Assembly: GCA_034509425.1 (NCBI GenBank)
Contig: JAVTVJ010000791.1
Location: forward strand, 1-64,000
Source: Eopsaltria australis
Lineage: Eukaryota; Chordata; Aves; Passeriformes; Petroicidae
Direction of reading: 5' to 3'
DNA: 64,000 nucleotides
In this document: positions 36,736 through 49,832 of the stretch, piece by piece
Layout of the letters: every line of letters begins with the position of its first letter
Numbering within the stretch: the first letter of the stretch is position 1
The notes under the pieces: model-generated
What the model saw: the letters and a program-made list of their open reading frames with translations, nothing else
Database searches by the model: none
Told to the model about the DNA's origin: nothing
Made by a program: the position numbers and the translations under genes

Positions 36736-39015
36736 AGAAATATTTCTACTGAAATACCACATGAAATGGTAATGTGTATGGGAAAACCCACATGTTTTCT
36801 AACTGTCCATTTATTTAGTTTGGAAACATTTTATATGTCATGACTTATTTACTGACAGCTAAAGTAGGAACAGAGGTAGCAGGACAATCTGTTTCACTGC
36901 CGTCTGAAGGATACCGAACAGCTGTGACAACAGATTCAATTCTGCTATGTTGGCAGCAGGAACAAGGACAGGACAAGAGAAGAAATGAAACCTGCAAGCA
37001 CAGGACCAAGCACTGGGGATCCATATAACTAAAAGAACTCAGTAACAGAACATCACAGAGAACATCAACATTTTCATTATTTGACAGTAATTAAATAGGA
37101 TGTCAATGTGAAAACAGTTTCATCAAGCACTTCTCTCAATGGGATACTTCGAGCAGGTGGCACATAAAGAAAACCTGAAATTATCTGTATGTACATCTTG
37201 GACCTCAGCCTTGCTTTTTTCCACTGTCCTTAAGAATTTCCAAGTGAATAGATGCCCTCTCAGTTTTAAATTAACATTAATTTACCTCTGCACTCCAATG
37301 CATTGTGGTGTCCTTGTACAAAAAAAAAAGCTGTTATACAGGTGGATTTGCCAGGTGGTTCTGCAGATAGGCAGAAATGCAGCTGCAAACACTGACTACA
37401 CCAAAATGGAAGGATGGGCAAAATCAAAGCACAAAAAACAAGCAAAAAAAAAAGTCTGGTTTCAGGTAATAAAGGAATCTAGCAGAGAGGAATAAAGGGG
37501 ACAGAATAAGGCTGCACATTCTAAGCAAACTCTCCCCCAACACTAACTTGAGTTTATGCTGCTATCTTCTAGTACTACTAACTGTAGGTGAGATACCAGC
37601 TTGCTCATACAGAATTTCAAAATTCTATGATTGCAACCTTTAGTTACTTTTGGGCCTACCTTCTCTATCCTGTCAACTCAAAAGATGCCTGTAATTTATC
37701 TCCAAAACACACACAGAAACAACGAGCCTTTACCAGAAGTTCACTGGTCTGCCAGCAGCCCCGAGTTCAGCTAACTGAACAGACAGACTTTGTATATTTC
37801 TACAGGGTATTATGCAGGCTTACTACCTGAGCACTAAAACCATCTAGACACCACATAATTGTGGTAAGCATTGCCCCAAGCCCACACGTACCATTCCTGC
37901 CAAGAAGCAGAATATATTAATCACCTAGCAGTGCACTCCATACTAATACCAGCTACGGAGCTCCTACTCAGTTCAGTGAAAAAAGCGAGTTCACATCTAT
38001 ACATATCTTTAAAAACGTGGATATATCCACATTCATTCTACTTCTATCACAAATGCATTTCGCTGCAAATACATTCCACTCTTTGGGAGCTCATGCAGTT
38101 GAAAGAAGAAAAGAACCTGGTCTGAGTATTTAAGAAAAAAAGAAAGAGGGGGATACAGAAAGGTATATTTAGTTCCAATTCATCATGCTGTTCTGCAGTT
38201 GTATCAACTTAACAGGATGCATCGGGAAAAGAGGAAAAACAGGAGCTACATAAACAGCCATTACTGCAGAGGGAAACATTACCGACAATCACAGCTTAAC
38301 TAGTTGAAAATAACTTCAACCAGCTTAACAGATATTCCTCTGTAAATACAAGGTTTCTCAAAAAAAGCTTTGCACATCCTGCCATATAAAAACGCAGAAT
38401 AAAGAAACACTACCTAAGACTAAATTTAAAAGTTGACCACGACGAAAGACCATAAGTAAGGCACACGAGATCATGCACTGAAGCAAAGTAAAGCAGCAGT
38501 CAGACAGAACAATGCACTTGGTTGGGGTCATGGCTTGAAACACATTTAAGGAGTGCAAATCATGCAACAAGAAAAAAATAAAATAATTTTTAAAAATCTG
38601 CCTCAAGACCTAAGAAGGTCGTTTTACTGTAACATTGTGGGGGGTGGTTGTTTTGTCTTAAGAGAAGCCGTTAGAAGGTATTGTAGCTAGATCAGGAGAG
38701 GAAAGGGAACAACACGCGTATCCGCGTACCACACTATGGATCTATCACCCACAGAGCTCCTCCATGATCCACAGCCTGTCATGAGCTCTTACAAGAGGAT
38801 TAATGTATTGTGGGGGCTTGCCCATCACTATCACTTCCTTTTGGCATCAAGGAGTTTGCTTTGGAGCAACGCTTTCCAAAGGTGACACGCTGGGATGGGG
38901 GGGGGAAGGAAAAAAAAAGGGAAAATAAACCCGATAATGAAACAAGCTTTGCTAAAACAAAAAGTCCCCTCCCCGCACAAAAACCTCCAACTCTCAATTA
39001 TCGGCAGCCAGAGGG
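36736..39015. other. Presumed proximal part of intron 1
   Basis: Sequence between the CR1 scrap and the CpG island. It contains a nine-G run near 38897-38905 next to an A run, and a GGGGGGTGG near 38638. No coding features. GC content rises sharply only from about 39010. Confidence 0.45.
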
Positions 39016-39221
39016 CTAGAGCCGGCAGAGCAGAAGCAAGAACGCCCCGGGTTTAGCCGGGGACGCTGACGCCGAGGGGCTGTCCCCAGGTGGGCACGGA
39101 CCCGCTCCTGCCGCGGGGTCACCCCCGCCTCGCACCCCGGGACGGCCGCGCTGCGCGGGGCTCCCGGCGCGGCCCCGGAGCACAGCGTTGGAGAAGCAGC
39201 CGCCGCCCCGGCCCCGCGCAC

Positions 39222-39446
39222 CTCCTCATCCCGCTCCTCCAGCGAGGCGTCGTCCTCTGCCCGCCCGCCGGGGATTGCCCGCTCCGCCGAAGCCGTCGCC
39301 CCGCCGGGGGCCGTCGCCGCCCCGCCGCCGCCGGGCTCTCCCTCCTCGGAGAGAGTTTCCGAGCCGGAGGAGGAGCCGGAGCAAGAGGAGCCGACGTGGC
39401 CGGCGCCCCGCGCCCGCTCCGAAGCCGCCGAAACTTTCTCCGCCAT
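39222..39446 (-). CDS. First coding exon of an unidentified gene
   Basis: The start ATG (39444-39446) sits in a strong Kozak context (GGCCATGG, G at -3 and +4). The following 75 codons begin MAEKVSAASERARGAG, pass a serine/glycine tract (SCSGSSSGSE), a short acidic patch and a Gly/Ala/Pro stretch, and end in the acidic LEERDEE. They carry no signal peptide or membrane helix and look intrinsically disordered, as is common at N-termini of nuclear or cytoplasmic regulators. The exon is closed in phase 0 at GAG|GTGCGC (39222/39221). Without splicing, the frame would run to a stop at 38994. The frame is also open upstream to an ATG at 39872, so a longer N-terminus is possible. I prefer 39446 because of its context and position at the GC-box cluster. 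The gene is not recognised. Confidence 0.55.
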
Positions 39447-39569
39447 GGCCGGGGGCTCAGAGCCACGCCGCCCGCATGCCCCGCCGCGGCAGCCACGCTC
39501 CCGCCCCGCCGAGCGCAGCGCGGCAGCGGCAGCGGCGCTCCCGGGCCGGGCCGGGCCAGGCTCCGCGCT

Positions 39570-39670
39570 CCGGGCGGCGGGCGGCGCCTGCGGGCGGGCG
39601 GGGCGGGCCGGGCCGGGCCGGGCGGAGCCAGCGGCGCGGGGGGCGGGCCCGGAGCGGCGGAGCGCGGCGG
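39570..39670. promoter_or_regulatory. Clustered GC boxes
   Basis: Repeated GGGCGG and CGGGCC units, including GCGGGCGGGGCGGGCCGGGC-like sequence, lie 120-220 bases upstream of the minus-strand start codon. They fit Sp1/KLF-type sites in a bidirectional, TATA-less promoter. Individual binding cannot be asserted from sequence. Confidence 0.6.
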
Positions 39671-39681
39671 GAGGGCGGCAG

Positions 39682-39687
39682 GTAACG
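39682..39687 (+). promoter_or_regulatory. Possible divergent-transcript splice donor
   Basis: GGCAG|GTAACG on the plus strand resembles a first-exon donor just outside the GC-box cluster, pointing away from the minus-strand gene. Divergent non-coding transcripts are common at CpG islands. No matching acceptor or coding exon was identified to the right. Confidence 0.2.
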
Positions 39688-39905
39688 GGGCTGGGTGTGC
39701 CCGGCCAGGGGAGGTGGCCCTCGCCGCGGAAGGAGGCAGGGAATAGGCGCGGTGTCCCGCGGCTGGCGGCACCCTGAGAGCGCGGTCCCGCCGCCCGCAG
39801 CGGAGAGGGCAGCGGCGTCTGCCAGAGCCCGAGATCTGCCGGGATCGACTCGGCGTGGGCACAGCGAGACACTCTCCGCTCCGCTCCCGGGTGATGCCAC
39901 GGGTT

Positions 39906-42900
39906 TAAGTAAGAGCAGCTATTTTACATTACATTAGGATTTTCTGCGTCCCTCACTTCCTCGGAAACGGAGCTACCAGCAGTTTATGACAGCAATTTTG
40001 CCGTCTTCATACCTTTTGCAGAAGGCTACAGACATCTAGTTGTGATCTTGCAGCAAACAGAAAGTCCCTTTGGGTGTTTTACTTTGAAACGGGCATCGAC
40101 ACTGCGATTTGTGACCAAGCTTTCAGTCATTGAAACCAAAGCAGATGACAGAAGTTAGGCACCTGAAAGCTTTTGCAAATCTTCCGGGACAATTCCGTCA
40201 TCTTTTAGGACCTAAATGGCTTTTAAACCCAGTTATCCTGTCAATTTTTAAAATATTTTTTAAACATTATTTTGAAAAAATTCTTCTTTTTTTTCTGTCC
40301 CGAGGACATAGATTCTCATCTAATGTGTTAATACTGCATATAAATATGTAATAATATATACCAGAGCCTTACTTGCTTATGCCTGGACCCAAGATTAATC
40401 CAATTGTTAAATCAAAACAGACTAAGAGCTTTTGTAATGAAGGAAGTCCCACAGCATCACCCGGAATAGCTATCTTCTCCATTCCACAGAAAGAGAAATG
40501 TGAGCACAGACAAGTTATTGATGTGCTCTAATTAACACAGTACATAGTTGATGAAAATAGGAACCAGAATGCAAGTCTCCACTCTTTCAGATTTCTAATT
40601 TTACCAGTTTATCCAGTACTACCAGATGGTAAATGAAAATTGGTAAATTGTTACTATTACTATATGTGTTATCAGATTACTACTGGAAGGAAAAACAATG
40701 ATACAAAATTCTCCAGATCTGTCCTTCTCTGTTTAGAGCAAGCCTTTAATGCTGCATATTAGGTTGTAACAATGCTGATAGCTCTTTGTGATTTCTTGTC
40801 AGTATTTAGATCAGCCTTTAAAAGTTAATTTATTGTGGAAGAAGATTATAAGAGTCACTAGGGACAGAATTTGACCCAGAAATTTGCCTATACCAACATT
40901 TAATGATGAGGAAATATGAGATATACACACAAAGGCAAAAACTGATTTTGGCTAAATTAATTACACACACGTACTACTTCAAACTCTAATAATATTAACT
41001 AACTAGAGAAAAGAGTTCCTCCTTGGTACTCCAGGTTCTGCACATAAGTTCTTATATCTCCAAAACCTGGATTTATTAATAATTCTTGATTTTAATTGTA
41101 ATTGATTTTAAATTCTGTCACAATTTGCCTCTGGTTTAGTGTCATTCTCATAGCAGAACAATTTGCTTAATTTCCTACCTATTCCTCACAATGTATAAGA
41201 AAATTGCCAGGTGGTAAAAAGCAGCGCTGCAGGTCTCTGACACTTCTTTCTCTTGCTGCCAGAGATGAGACTGGAAAAAACAGAGCTTAGCCAAAGCACT
41301 TCTACACTTCAGTTATTATCAGCTGCCAGAACAGCCCCTGTAATCTGGGGGCAGCAAGGAATACATTAGAATAGTCACTGAACTGCTCTTAATTTATGCC
41401 ATAAATTGAAATCTAAGAAGGCACTCAAAATTTATTGTATCACCCTAGAGTTACAGAAGACAAGTGACAGTATTGTTCTGCTCTGGCCTGTAGACTGTGT
41501 CAGATCACGTGCTCTGCTAACATTATCTTACACGAACAGAAGAGGGATGCTATGTTGCCTATAGTAGCTAAAATGGAGCTAAAGCTAAAAGCAGAAAAGA
41601 TAGTAGCTTACATCATTTTCCATCTTGGGAAAAGCACTGTTCCTTGCACTTCCCCATCACAAATCAGTGAGGTACTTTGCAGCAAAATACTGATTATCTG
41701 GCATGACTTGAGAAGCTATTTTGAAAACATTTGTTGAGAAGACGTCCATATTTAATAAGCTTTATTAAGCTGTCCTGTCATGTCCTCCTGTCATGTATTG
41801 GACTCATTTGGTGGAGAGTATGGAGAGAAGGGTGTAGAGTGGTCCAATGTCACCTATTACAGGCTCAGTTTTGGATACATTAACCCATTTACACACTTCT
41901 TTTCCTCCAGTGCATTTTCAAGCAGCCATCCCCTGGTCTGCTCAATATTCCCTTTCTGTCCTCCCCCCAGTTCACACAGCAGTCACCCGCTCTGTGTGGT
42001 TACAGATATTCAAGATGTGCACTATTCATGGCTCTCATGTCATTTAACTGAAAACAAAATACAGGAAAATAAATAAAATGTATCTCAAAACTCCCTGATT
42101 ATATACCCATTAATGCTTGGGAAATTCTTATACTCAATGGGGTCTTGAAGGACTGAAAGAATGACAGGCTAACAGATTTATTGACAAGTTTGGCACAAAG
42201 ACATCAAGGTATAGGGGAAACACCGGAAAAAAGGCATGAAGAGGTATAGAAAAAAAATTGTCAGCAAATAATAGCTGTACATGAGACAGCATGAAAAGAC
42301 AAATAAGAAGATAATGATTGACTTTGTAATTGGCCCTTTGAAGTAAAGATCAGGATCTTTACCAAGAAATTATAGTGGGGAATCAAAAGAGCACATGCGT
42401 TGTAAAAATGACAGGCAGAAAAAGTAAACATTGCAGCAGTGTATTGAATAAGCCAGAGAAAGCAGAGAGCAAGGCTGTGAAGCTCATGAAAAAAATTTTA
42501 AAAGGTGGGACAATGGTTTCAGCAGGGCAAACATCTGTCCCATGTTACAGCTTTAATGAGTCAAATACAAGAAGCGGAGCTTTATAATAGCTACTGCATC
42601 AGTTCTGTGACATCAGTTGTCTTCAAACCATTGCCTTTTTGAACTAGACAATGTTCCATCAAATTCTTTGTTATACTGCTAAGAATATTCTTCTTCCTCT
42701 TTGATTCTGAATATTTAGGCAAAAGTCTACCTCTGGTAAGAAACACTGACAGTGGGGTTAGCACCTGAGAAAATCCCTAGACAAAACTGACTGATCTGGC
42801 AAATGCAAGGCTCTCCAAATAAGACAGTTACATTATCAGTGACAACAGCACTGTGCTTCCCTTTCTGCATAGTAAATGTGCATTAAACCTGACCTGGAAG

Positions 42901-45900
42901 AACCACTTCTTTGGATGAATAAGTCTCCATGCTTACTCAGTTCTTGCCCTCCCCATTGAGACTGCCAACAGCACTGCCAATTAGTGCCAATCCTGAATGC
43001 AGATTGTAATACGAATAGGCCTTTCAATATTTAATTCTAGACTTTTGCACTGGTGGTATATAAATGTTTCATTAGTGCCTTCCTTCCTTTCTGCCATTTT
43101 TTCTCTGAAAAAAAAAGCAAAGCTGTCTACCTGAAGTACTAGCAGAAAATGGGCAAACAGGAACTTGTACTTTTAAGTGCTCCTCCGAGCTCTAGCAGTA
43201 AACTCTGGAATCAGAGTTCTTTTTCTTGGGAATCCTGATTTATTGAGAATGCATGTTACAGGGTCGTAAAGATGACACTCAGTTTTTATGTGATGTGTTT
43301 TATCGCTACATATTCACTCTCAAGCAATATCCAAGATCAGGAATTCAAAAGATTTCATTTGGTGGGGTTCAACTCACTGGTGTTAGTGGCAGGAATACTC
43401 ACCAACGCCAACAGCAGTCGTAGGCTGGAGAGAATACAAACATGCATAAGGACAGTTTTCAACTCTGGACTGGGGCAGGTACCACCAAACATACTGCAAA
43501 CAAGGTTTGGAGATCCTTTCTTTTTATCTCTGAAAACTTTAGACCTCAGGATACTTCAGAGTAAGCAGAATCCACTTTGTACCTCTCTAAGTGAATCAAT
43601 TCTGAGACTCTCTTAGCATTAAAAAGCTTTTTTTGACAATAAATGTGAGGCACGATTTACTTTCCATAGCCCTTGCAGAGCATGAAACAAGGGCATTTGA
43701 ACATGCTGATTAGATTCAGATCATCTCAAAAGGCATTAACAAGCTAGTCATGTTACACTGTAAATCCTAGCAACAATAGGCATATGCATGAAGAGAAATA
43801 CTGCATTCAAATCTGTGGAACATGTAATAAAACCAAGAAAAAATGAAACATTTCATTTACTAATTGAATATGTTACTAGATGTAAAATGTCTTTGCCAGG
43901 GGAGTAAACCTAACTAATGCAGGCCTCCACTTGCTGCAGGTATCTTTATCAAGACCAAGTAGTGCCCCCATCTTGACAGCTAGAGATGATGTGATCTGGA
44001 CTGAAAGGGTAATTGCTAAAGACACTTTTCCCAGATTACTGGCACTTGAGGACCTGCATGAGCACTGCATGAATCACAGTCACGAGACCTGCAGAAAATC
44101 ACGCTTACACAAAACCACTGGCAAATGTTTACACTCTGACATTTACATTCCTGATAACTTCAGTATTAAAAGAAATGCTGCTCAACACGGTGTGTATCAC
44201 AGAGCATTGGGAGGCTGTACAGGAAAGCGGGGAAACACAAGGCAGTGATCCCCTTGTCAGGTCTTCCTCAAGGCATTTCTTTGGGGTTATACCACTATGA
44301 CTAAACATAAGAAGCCCATCCTCAGTTTCAGGTAGATTCAGGGAGGTTGTGAGTCTTTGTGCTGGAAGGGACAAATAGAAGTTAAACTGTTTTAATCTGA
44401 CTTCAGATACAGAAATGTACTGCCAGCACATTGTGTGGAGTTTCTGTGCAAGTCTGCTGGCAGAGGTACTCAGTTTTTTGATGGATAACCCTTGAGCAAG
44501 GAGCCTTCCAAAATTTCTCCCTCACCTTCACAGCATCTGGATATCAGGGATATACAGTGACATGCCAGCAGCAGGGAAGAGCAATAAGAACATGGCACAA
44601 CCCTGTTACCAGCTGGCATGCAGCAGGAAGGTTACTCATTCTAAGACCTCTTTCCCCAAATTCTGCTTTATTCAAGGTCAATGCTATGACTCTCATAAAA
44701 TTATGGGAAAACTGCAGCTTCTCATATTTTAACAAAGATTATCACTCTTGATTCAGAGTTCTGTAGCTAGAGAAGTGGAAAGATGCTAATTTCCCACTTT
44801 ATCATGGCAGAGTCCTAGTGCCCAGTCATGAGTGTTACGAAGACCAGTCTTGTGAAGAACAGATGGGCAGGAAGAGATGGTCTAGATTCAGGATGGGAAT
44901 TGGAGATAACCAAAACTCCAGCTGTAGTGACAGTAGGGAGAAGGGAGGAGCTCTGAGACCTGCACTGTGGTTATGTTGTCAGACTTATGGTCAGAGAGGC
45001 ATAGTCAGGTATGGACTGCTAAATATAATCTCAATCATGACTGCATCCTATGGTGTATTCTGATCATTATTTTTAGCACTCCCAAACAATGTTTTAATCT
45101 TTAGCTCAACAGGTGTAAACCTAATTCACACCTGCGTTTCCAGAAATTATGCGTTTTTCAGACTCCATGGGGTATTGGACTTGCCTGGATAAGTTTAGAT
45201 GCCCTCAAGTCTACATAGCATCCCATCTTTAAATGTTAAGGCTGTGGTTGACAGTGTTATTATGGACTGCAAAGTTTGTGGAAAGAAATCCTTCTCAGCA
45301 AGTGTTATCAAGAACCTCTTTGAAAAACATGAAAATGGAAAGTGAATATGAGATCCAGTGATTGTCCTGAATTGTCAAACTCTCCAAAGCTCCATGGCAA
45401 CAACTGAGGTAAAAGCAGGTTTGAGGCAGCCCACGAGGTTTCTGTAAGCTCTGCCTGCCCTCATCCCAGGCCTCACAGTTCCTAAATAGAGCAGGCACAG
45501 TGTTTGAGGAAAAGCTGTGATTTTCTCTAAGAAATCAGCTATTGTGTGGGAGCACTAAAAATGGTGCCACAGTACTTAAATGGTATTGTTGGTGCAGACA
45601 TTCTTATTCAGAGAATGAGCAAAAACTAACAAAAACTAAGTCCTTGTTGTACATGTAAATAGGATTAATATTCAGAGTTTTACTCTTTTCTGATCACTCT
45701 CCCATTAAACTAGAAGTCTCCCAAACTCAAAATGTCATGACCCTTAAGCTAGGTAGACATCACATGCTTAACAAGTTGGATACAATTTTTTAGCATAAAT
45801 ACCTCATATGTAAAGTACAATATTCAAAAGCCAATTTTTACTTGCTGTCTACCAGAATTAGGAAAAGAAGGGGGCTGAAGGGTTTCTTTTCACAGTATTG

Positions 45901-48577
45901 CTTTACTTTTTTTTTAACTTGTAAGATTTTAATAGCAAAAATGACCTCTTTTGCAGCCTACCTCCTATTTTTGAAGTAAAATATTATGACACAGGGATTT
46001 CTTCTTTATTCTCTTATTCATACCTTTTCATTGACTATATCTGTGTCCCACAATGTATCAAAACTGAGTTCTGTATTCCTATGGGGAGTCTGAAGAGGGA
46101 GGAAATTGACTATTTCAACAATCATCATCACTGTGATGTAAGGTTTACCTGAGTGGAAGGCCTGCTAAGGTTCTGTTTATTTTGTCTCTACTAGAAGCTT
46201 GTTCCTGTCAAGAGAGATGTGTAAACTTCAGGTCTTACATACTTTTGCCTAGGCTTTATGTATGGCATGAGATAAGGCAGGGTACAAACTCAGTAGATCC
46301 TACAGCAAAATTTGGCCTTTATTTCATCTGTAGCTTGGTCAACTAATTATATCAACAGTACCATTATGTGCCCATTGGTATACTTTGCTAAAATATTACC
46401 TCAAGCATGGGTTTTTGAACTTTTATTCTATGTTGTATTTGTTTGATTAGCAATTTCATGCTAGGACAGCTAGGTCTAAAATTAAATATTTTACAGTAGT
46501 GTTTTGGGAGCTGAAGTTGACAAATCTATATTCTTAGATTCATTTACTGCCAAAATTTAAGTGCTATTTATGCCAGTAACTGCCAGTTTAAAATAAAAAT
46601 TCCACTGACAGGGATGTAGGAAACTCTCAACTTATCCAAAGCTTGCATGTTTAAAATTCAAACATTTCTTATGTTCCAGATTAGAAATAGTGATCAACAC
46701 TTAAAAAAAGTAAATGCCTGAAGTCAGATCCCTAAGCACATACAAAGGATCCTTAAAAGCCACTTAAAAATCTGAAATAAGGTTAATTTTATGTAGGAAG
46801 CTAATTTGAGGGAGATAGCTGTGAAAATAATAGACATTGTTCTTCAGCTGGCCTTGGCTTCCTCTCCAAGGGGATTCTTCTAGATTCTGCAAACCCACAC
46901 AGACTGCCATATGTACTAAGGAAACAAGTTTTGTCTCAGGCAAAAATGAGTAAGTCCTTCAAAATGTGGAAAAAATTATGATGATGATGATGATAGTAAT
47001 AATAATAATAATAAATATATTTTGAAAATTATAGGGTCTGTTAAAGTAAGCCAAGATTTTTATGTATGAATGCAATTTCTACAGTGGATTTAATAATTCA
47101 GCAGTTTTGGTGTCAACAACACTGATCAAATTTGCACCTTCTCAATGTTACTCTCTGTGTTCAAAGCAAATCTCTCTAAATATTTGGGTTTGTGCTTAAA
47201 ATAATCTTTGCATATGTGACATTTCATCTTTCTAACCTGTATATGGTAATAATGTAATAAACTTCAAGTGCTTAAGCAAACTTGTCTTCATTTACTGAGT
47301 GTAGAAAGATTATGCTTCTCCAGTGACACTTTTCTCTTTTGTAAATAGTAAGTATAATAGCAGACTGATTCACAGACCTCAGAGACACGATAAAAGTATT
47401 CAGATCAAAAAATCTAATAATATACATTAATAGAAAAGCTTCCTGTCTTTATAGAGTCACTGTCCCAGCCTAAGCTTTTCCAAAACAAACATTTAAGAAA
47501 TGTATCAAAATTAGGGATATGTATTGTGATCCACTTATAGTAGTGGTGTTGATCAATACTTTCATTATCACAAGAGTCTGCCTGGGCTGCTTATAATTTT
47601 GCAAAATTTCACTCATTCAGACTGACATTTTCTATAACGAGAATTTGGCTTAGGTTGTGATCAACCATGTGTGTGGGTTTTTTGTTGTCATTGTTAGGCT
47701 ATTTTATTTTGGGGTGGGGGTGAATTTGCATTTATTGAATTTTCAATCAAAATAATTTGGCCATTTCAAAAAATACATCAAAGGAAATGTGTTGTCTAAT
47801 CACACTAAAAATTATCATAGAGACTCAATACAAAGCTCCTGTGTTTTTATGCTTCAGAATAAGAGACAGAGTTTGGTGGGAGGAACACCTTCCTGTCAAG
47901 AATGTGATTTTACCATCCTTATGAGAATGCAGCCTAATTTCTTCACAGATCTACCTTAGCTCATAGAGTAAAAATACTTCAGTGTATAACAAAAAAAAGT
48001 CATTTACAGTCTGTCTGAAACAAGCCTGATACTCAACCTTGAATAAAAGAATCACAAAGCCTGAGAGAGGCTTTTAAAGACACTGCTGAAAATTTTAAAA
48101 TGCCAAAAACCATTGTGGGTTGTCTTTCCTGTGGTTTTATTGCCTTTGCTACTGAAACCATATAGTATAGGGCATGAAGATTCAGATTGGAAGGAAGGGA
48201 TTACAGGAAGAACGGAAATTGTAAACACCAAACTGGAAGAAGAGCTGAGGATGGTTTGGGGCAAGAATGTGGAAATGTGACAGGTGCAATGAGGATGTGC
48301 AGACAGTGTTGGACAGAGAAGAGTAGGATCTCAGCGGGGAGACAGCCAAAAACAGGCCATAGGAAACAGGGATGTTGTGATCCCTTGGCCATAACATGCC
48401 CTGGCACCTGCAGGTGACTGAAAAATCTCAAGTCTCTGTTCATGCATCTATCAAACAACCGGAGTGAAACCTTACAACTGGGTTGAGACGCAACAGATGT
48501 AGGGGCCAAATCCTTTATGAAAGGAGTGGTGCATCTCTTCCCTGGTGTTGGATCACTTACATTAAGAGGTTCTTGTT
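39906..48577. other. Intergenic / upstream region, no gene seen
   Basis: AT-rich DNA beyond the CpG island. The plus-strand frames at 42375-42587, 43272-43616 and 43931-44248 are the longest, but they lack domains, paired splice sites and codon character. One microsatellite lies at 46978-47016. I saw no repeat family that I could name, although divergent ancient repeats could be present. Confidence 0.5.
46978..47016. repeat. ATG/AAT trinucleotide microsatellite
   Basis: About six ATG units run directly into about seven AAT units, a compound trinucleotide repeat in non-coding DNA. It could be length-polymorphic. Confidence 0.9.
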
Positions 48578-49520
48578 TGTGGTGTCTGGCTGCCAGCCTC
48601 ACCACCAGCCCCTGGCCACTCCCTCCCTACAGCAGGACGTGGGCGAAAATTGCAGGAACATGAGTGAGGAAGCTTGTGGGTGTAGATACAGGCAGGAAGA
48701 TGGTTTGCCAATTGCTGTCATGGGCAAAATAGAGCCAACTTTGGATAATTTAACAATTTATTGCCAACTAATGTTTTTAATTCCTGATTTGGGAAGGGGG
48801 AAGCAGAGAGGGAAGAAGCAACCTTTCCCCCTCCACTGGTCTTGGTCTCCGTCTGCCCTTTCTCATTCTTTTTGTCCCCCTGCACTCCTGCCCAGACAGT
48901 GTTCTCTGTCCTTTGGTCCCATACCTGCTCCTTGAGGTGCTGCAGCATAGCTGACTTGGACAGCAGCACCTTGGCATCTGTCCCTTGATAAGCCAGCAGC
49001 AAACAGTGTGAACTGTCTGGAACATGCACACTGGGCTGTAAACAGCTGGAACTGGCACATGGGGCAATGCGTGTGGCAGCCCACACCCACCAGACTAACA
49101 ACTACATGAATCCAAGAAAGGGCAGGCTGGAGGCTACAGAGTTTGGTGCAGGACAATGAGGAGGGAGAGAGCAGGGGCTGGGGATGGTGGGCTGGATCCA
49201 GTAGGGTAACGCAATGTAGCTGCAAAGGAAAACATCCCAGACTTCAGCAATACCCAGGCTGAGGTCTCCCTGGCAGCCTCAGTGTGCCCATGGTTTGAGG
49301 CAATGCTCAAGGACGTGGTGAATATCCTGCCCTGACTGGCCTGAGGAGGAAAGAGGGGATGGTGCAGGTGCCTCTTCAAATTGTGGAAGAAGCTGCAAAG
49401 GGTGCTGTGAAACACCATGCTGGAGGGCAGGGACCAGTGGGGGCTTAGCCAGGGCACAGCTGTGGTGGTAGGGGGGAACCAGAACAGCATGTTCCTGCAG
49501 CAGCCAAAATACAAACACAT
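48578..49520 (-). mobile_element. Avian ERVK-like LTR block, minus strand
   Basis: A GC-rich block of roughly 0.9 kb inside AT-rich DNA. The plus strand starts TGTGGTGTCTGGCTGCCAGC. It carries CAGGACGTGGG, GTCATGGGCAAAATAGA and AATTTATTGCCAA in the order seen in a common avian endogenous-retrovirus LTR read backwards. The TTTATT at 48757-48762 is an AATAAA on the minus strand, so transcription would run right to left. The right half is diverged and its edge (ACACA near 49519) is a guess. No target-site duplication was confirmed. No retroviral coding frame is present. Confidence 0.5.
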
Positions 49521-49601
49521 TCTGCTTCATGCTCCTTTACTGCTTTGTGTTGCATAATAAAAACCTGTACGTTGCTTTATTGCTCTGCTGTACTACACAA
49601 A

Positions 49602-49832
49602 GGAATCATAGAATCATTGAATCATAGAAGTGTGGATCGGGAGGAATTTAAACTATCATCTAGTCCCAACCACTCCTACCATGGCAGGGGCACCTCCTGT
49701 GAGACCAGGTTGCTCAAAGCTCCATCCAACATAGCCTAGTGGACAATCTGTTCCAGTATGTTACCACCCTCACAGTAAAAGATTTTTCCATAATATCTAG
49801 CCTAAATATCCCCTTCTTCAGTTTGTATTCAG
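49602..49832 (-). mobile_element. CR1 3'-end fragment, minus strand
   Basis: The plus strand begins with repeated octamers (AATCATAGAATCATTGAATC) and continues with CTAGTCCCAACCACTCCTAC, CCATGGCAGGGGCACCTCCT and GGTTGCTCAAAGCTCCATCC, the standard reverse complement of the CR1 3' UTR. It stops after a segment matching TCCATAATATCTAGCCTAAA. About 230 bases, 5'-truncated. Confidence 0.92.

Larger units (their letters stand above)
39016..39905. promoter_or_regulatory. CpG-island promoter
   Basis: About 0.9 kb of extremely GC-rich, CpG-dense DNA in an otherwise AT-rich window, with sharp edges on both sides. Such islands mark promoters of broadly expressed vertebrate genes. Clustered GGGCGG-type GC boxes (possible Sp1 sites) lie between about 39570 and 39670, just upstream of the minus-strand start codon at 39446. 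No TATA box is apparent, consistent with dispersed initiation. Several overlapping frames stay open on both strands because GC-rich DNA lacks stops. Only the frame starting at 39446 is supported by a Kozak context and a splice donor. Confidence 0.88.

Noticed and set aside
39090..39746. Plus-strand frame of 218 codons in the CpG island
   Set aside because: It is antisense to the better-supported exon, Arg/Gly/Pro-rich by composition, lacks a splice structure and exists because GC-rich DNA has few stops. Several other island frames are rejected for the same reason.
43272..43616. Plus-strand frame of 114 codons
   Set aside because: No domain, no Kozak support, no splice partners and no promoter nearby. 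Likely random.
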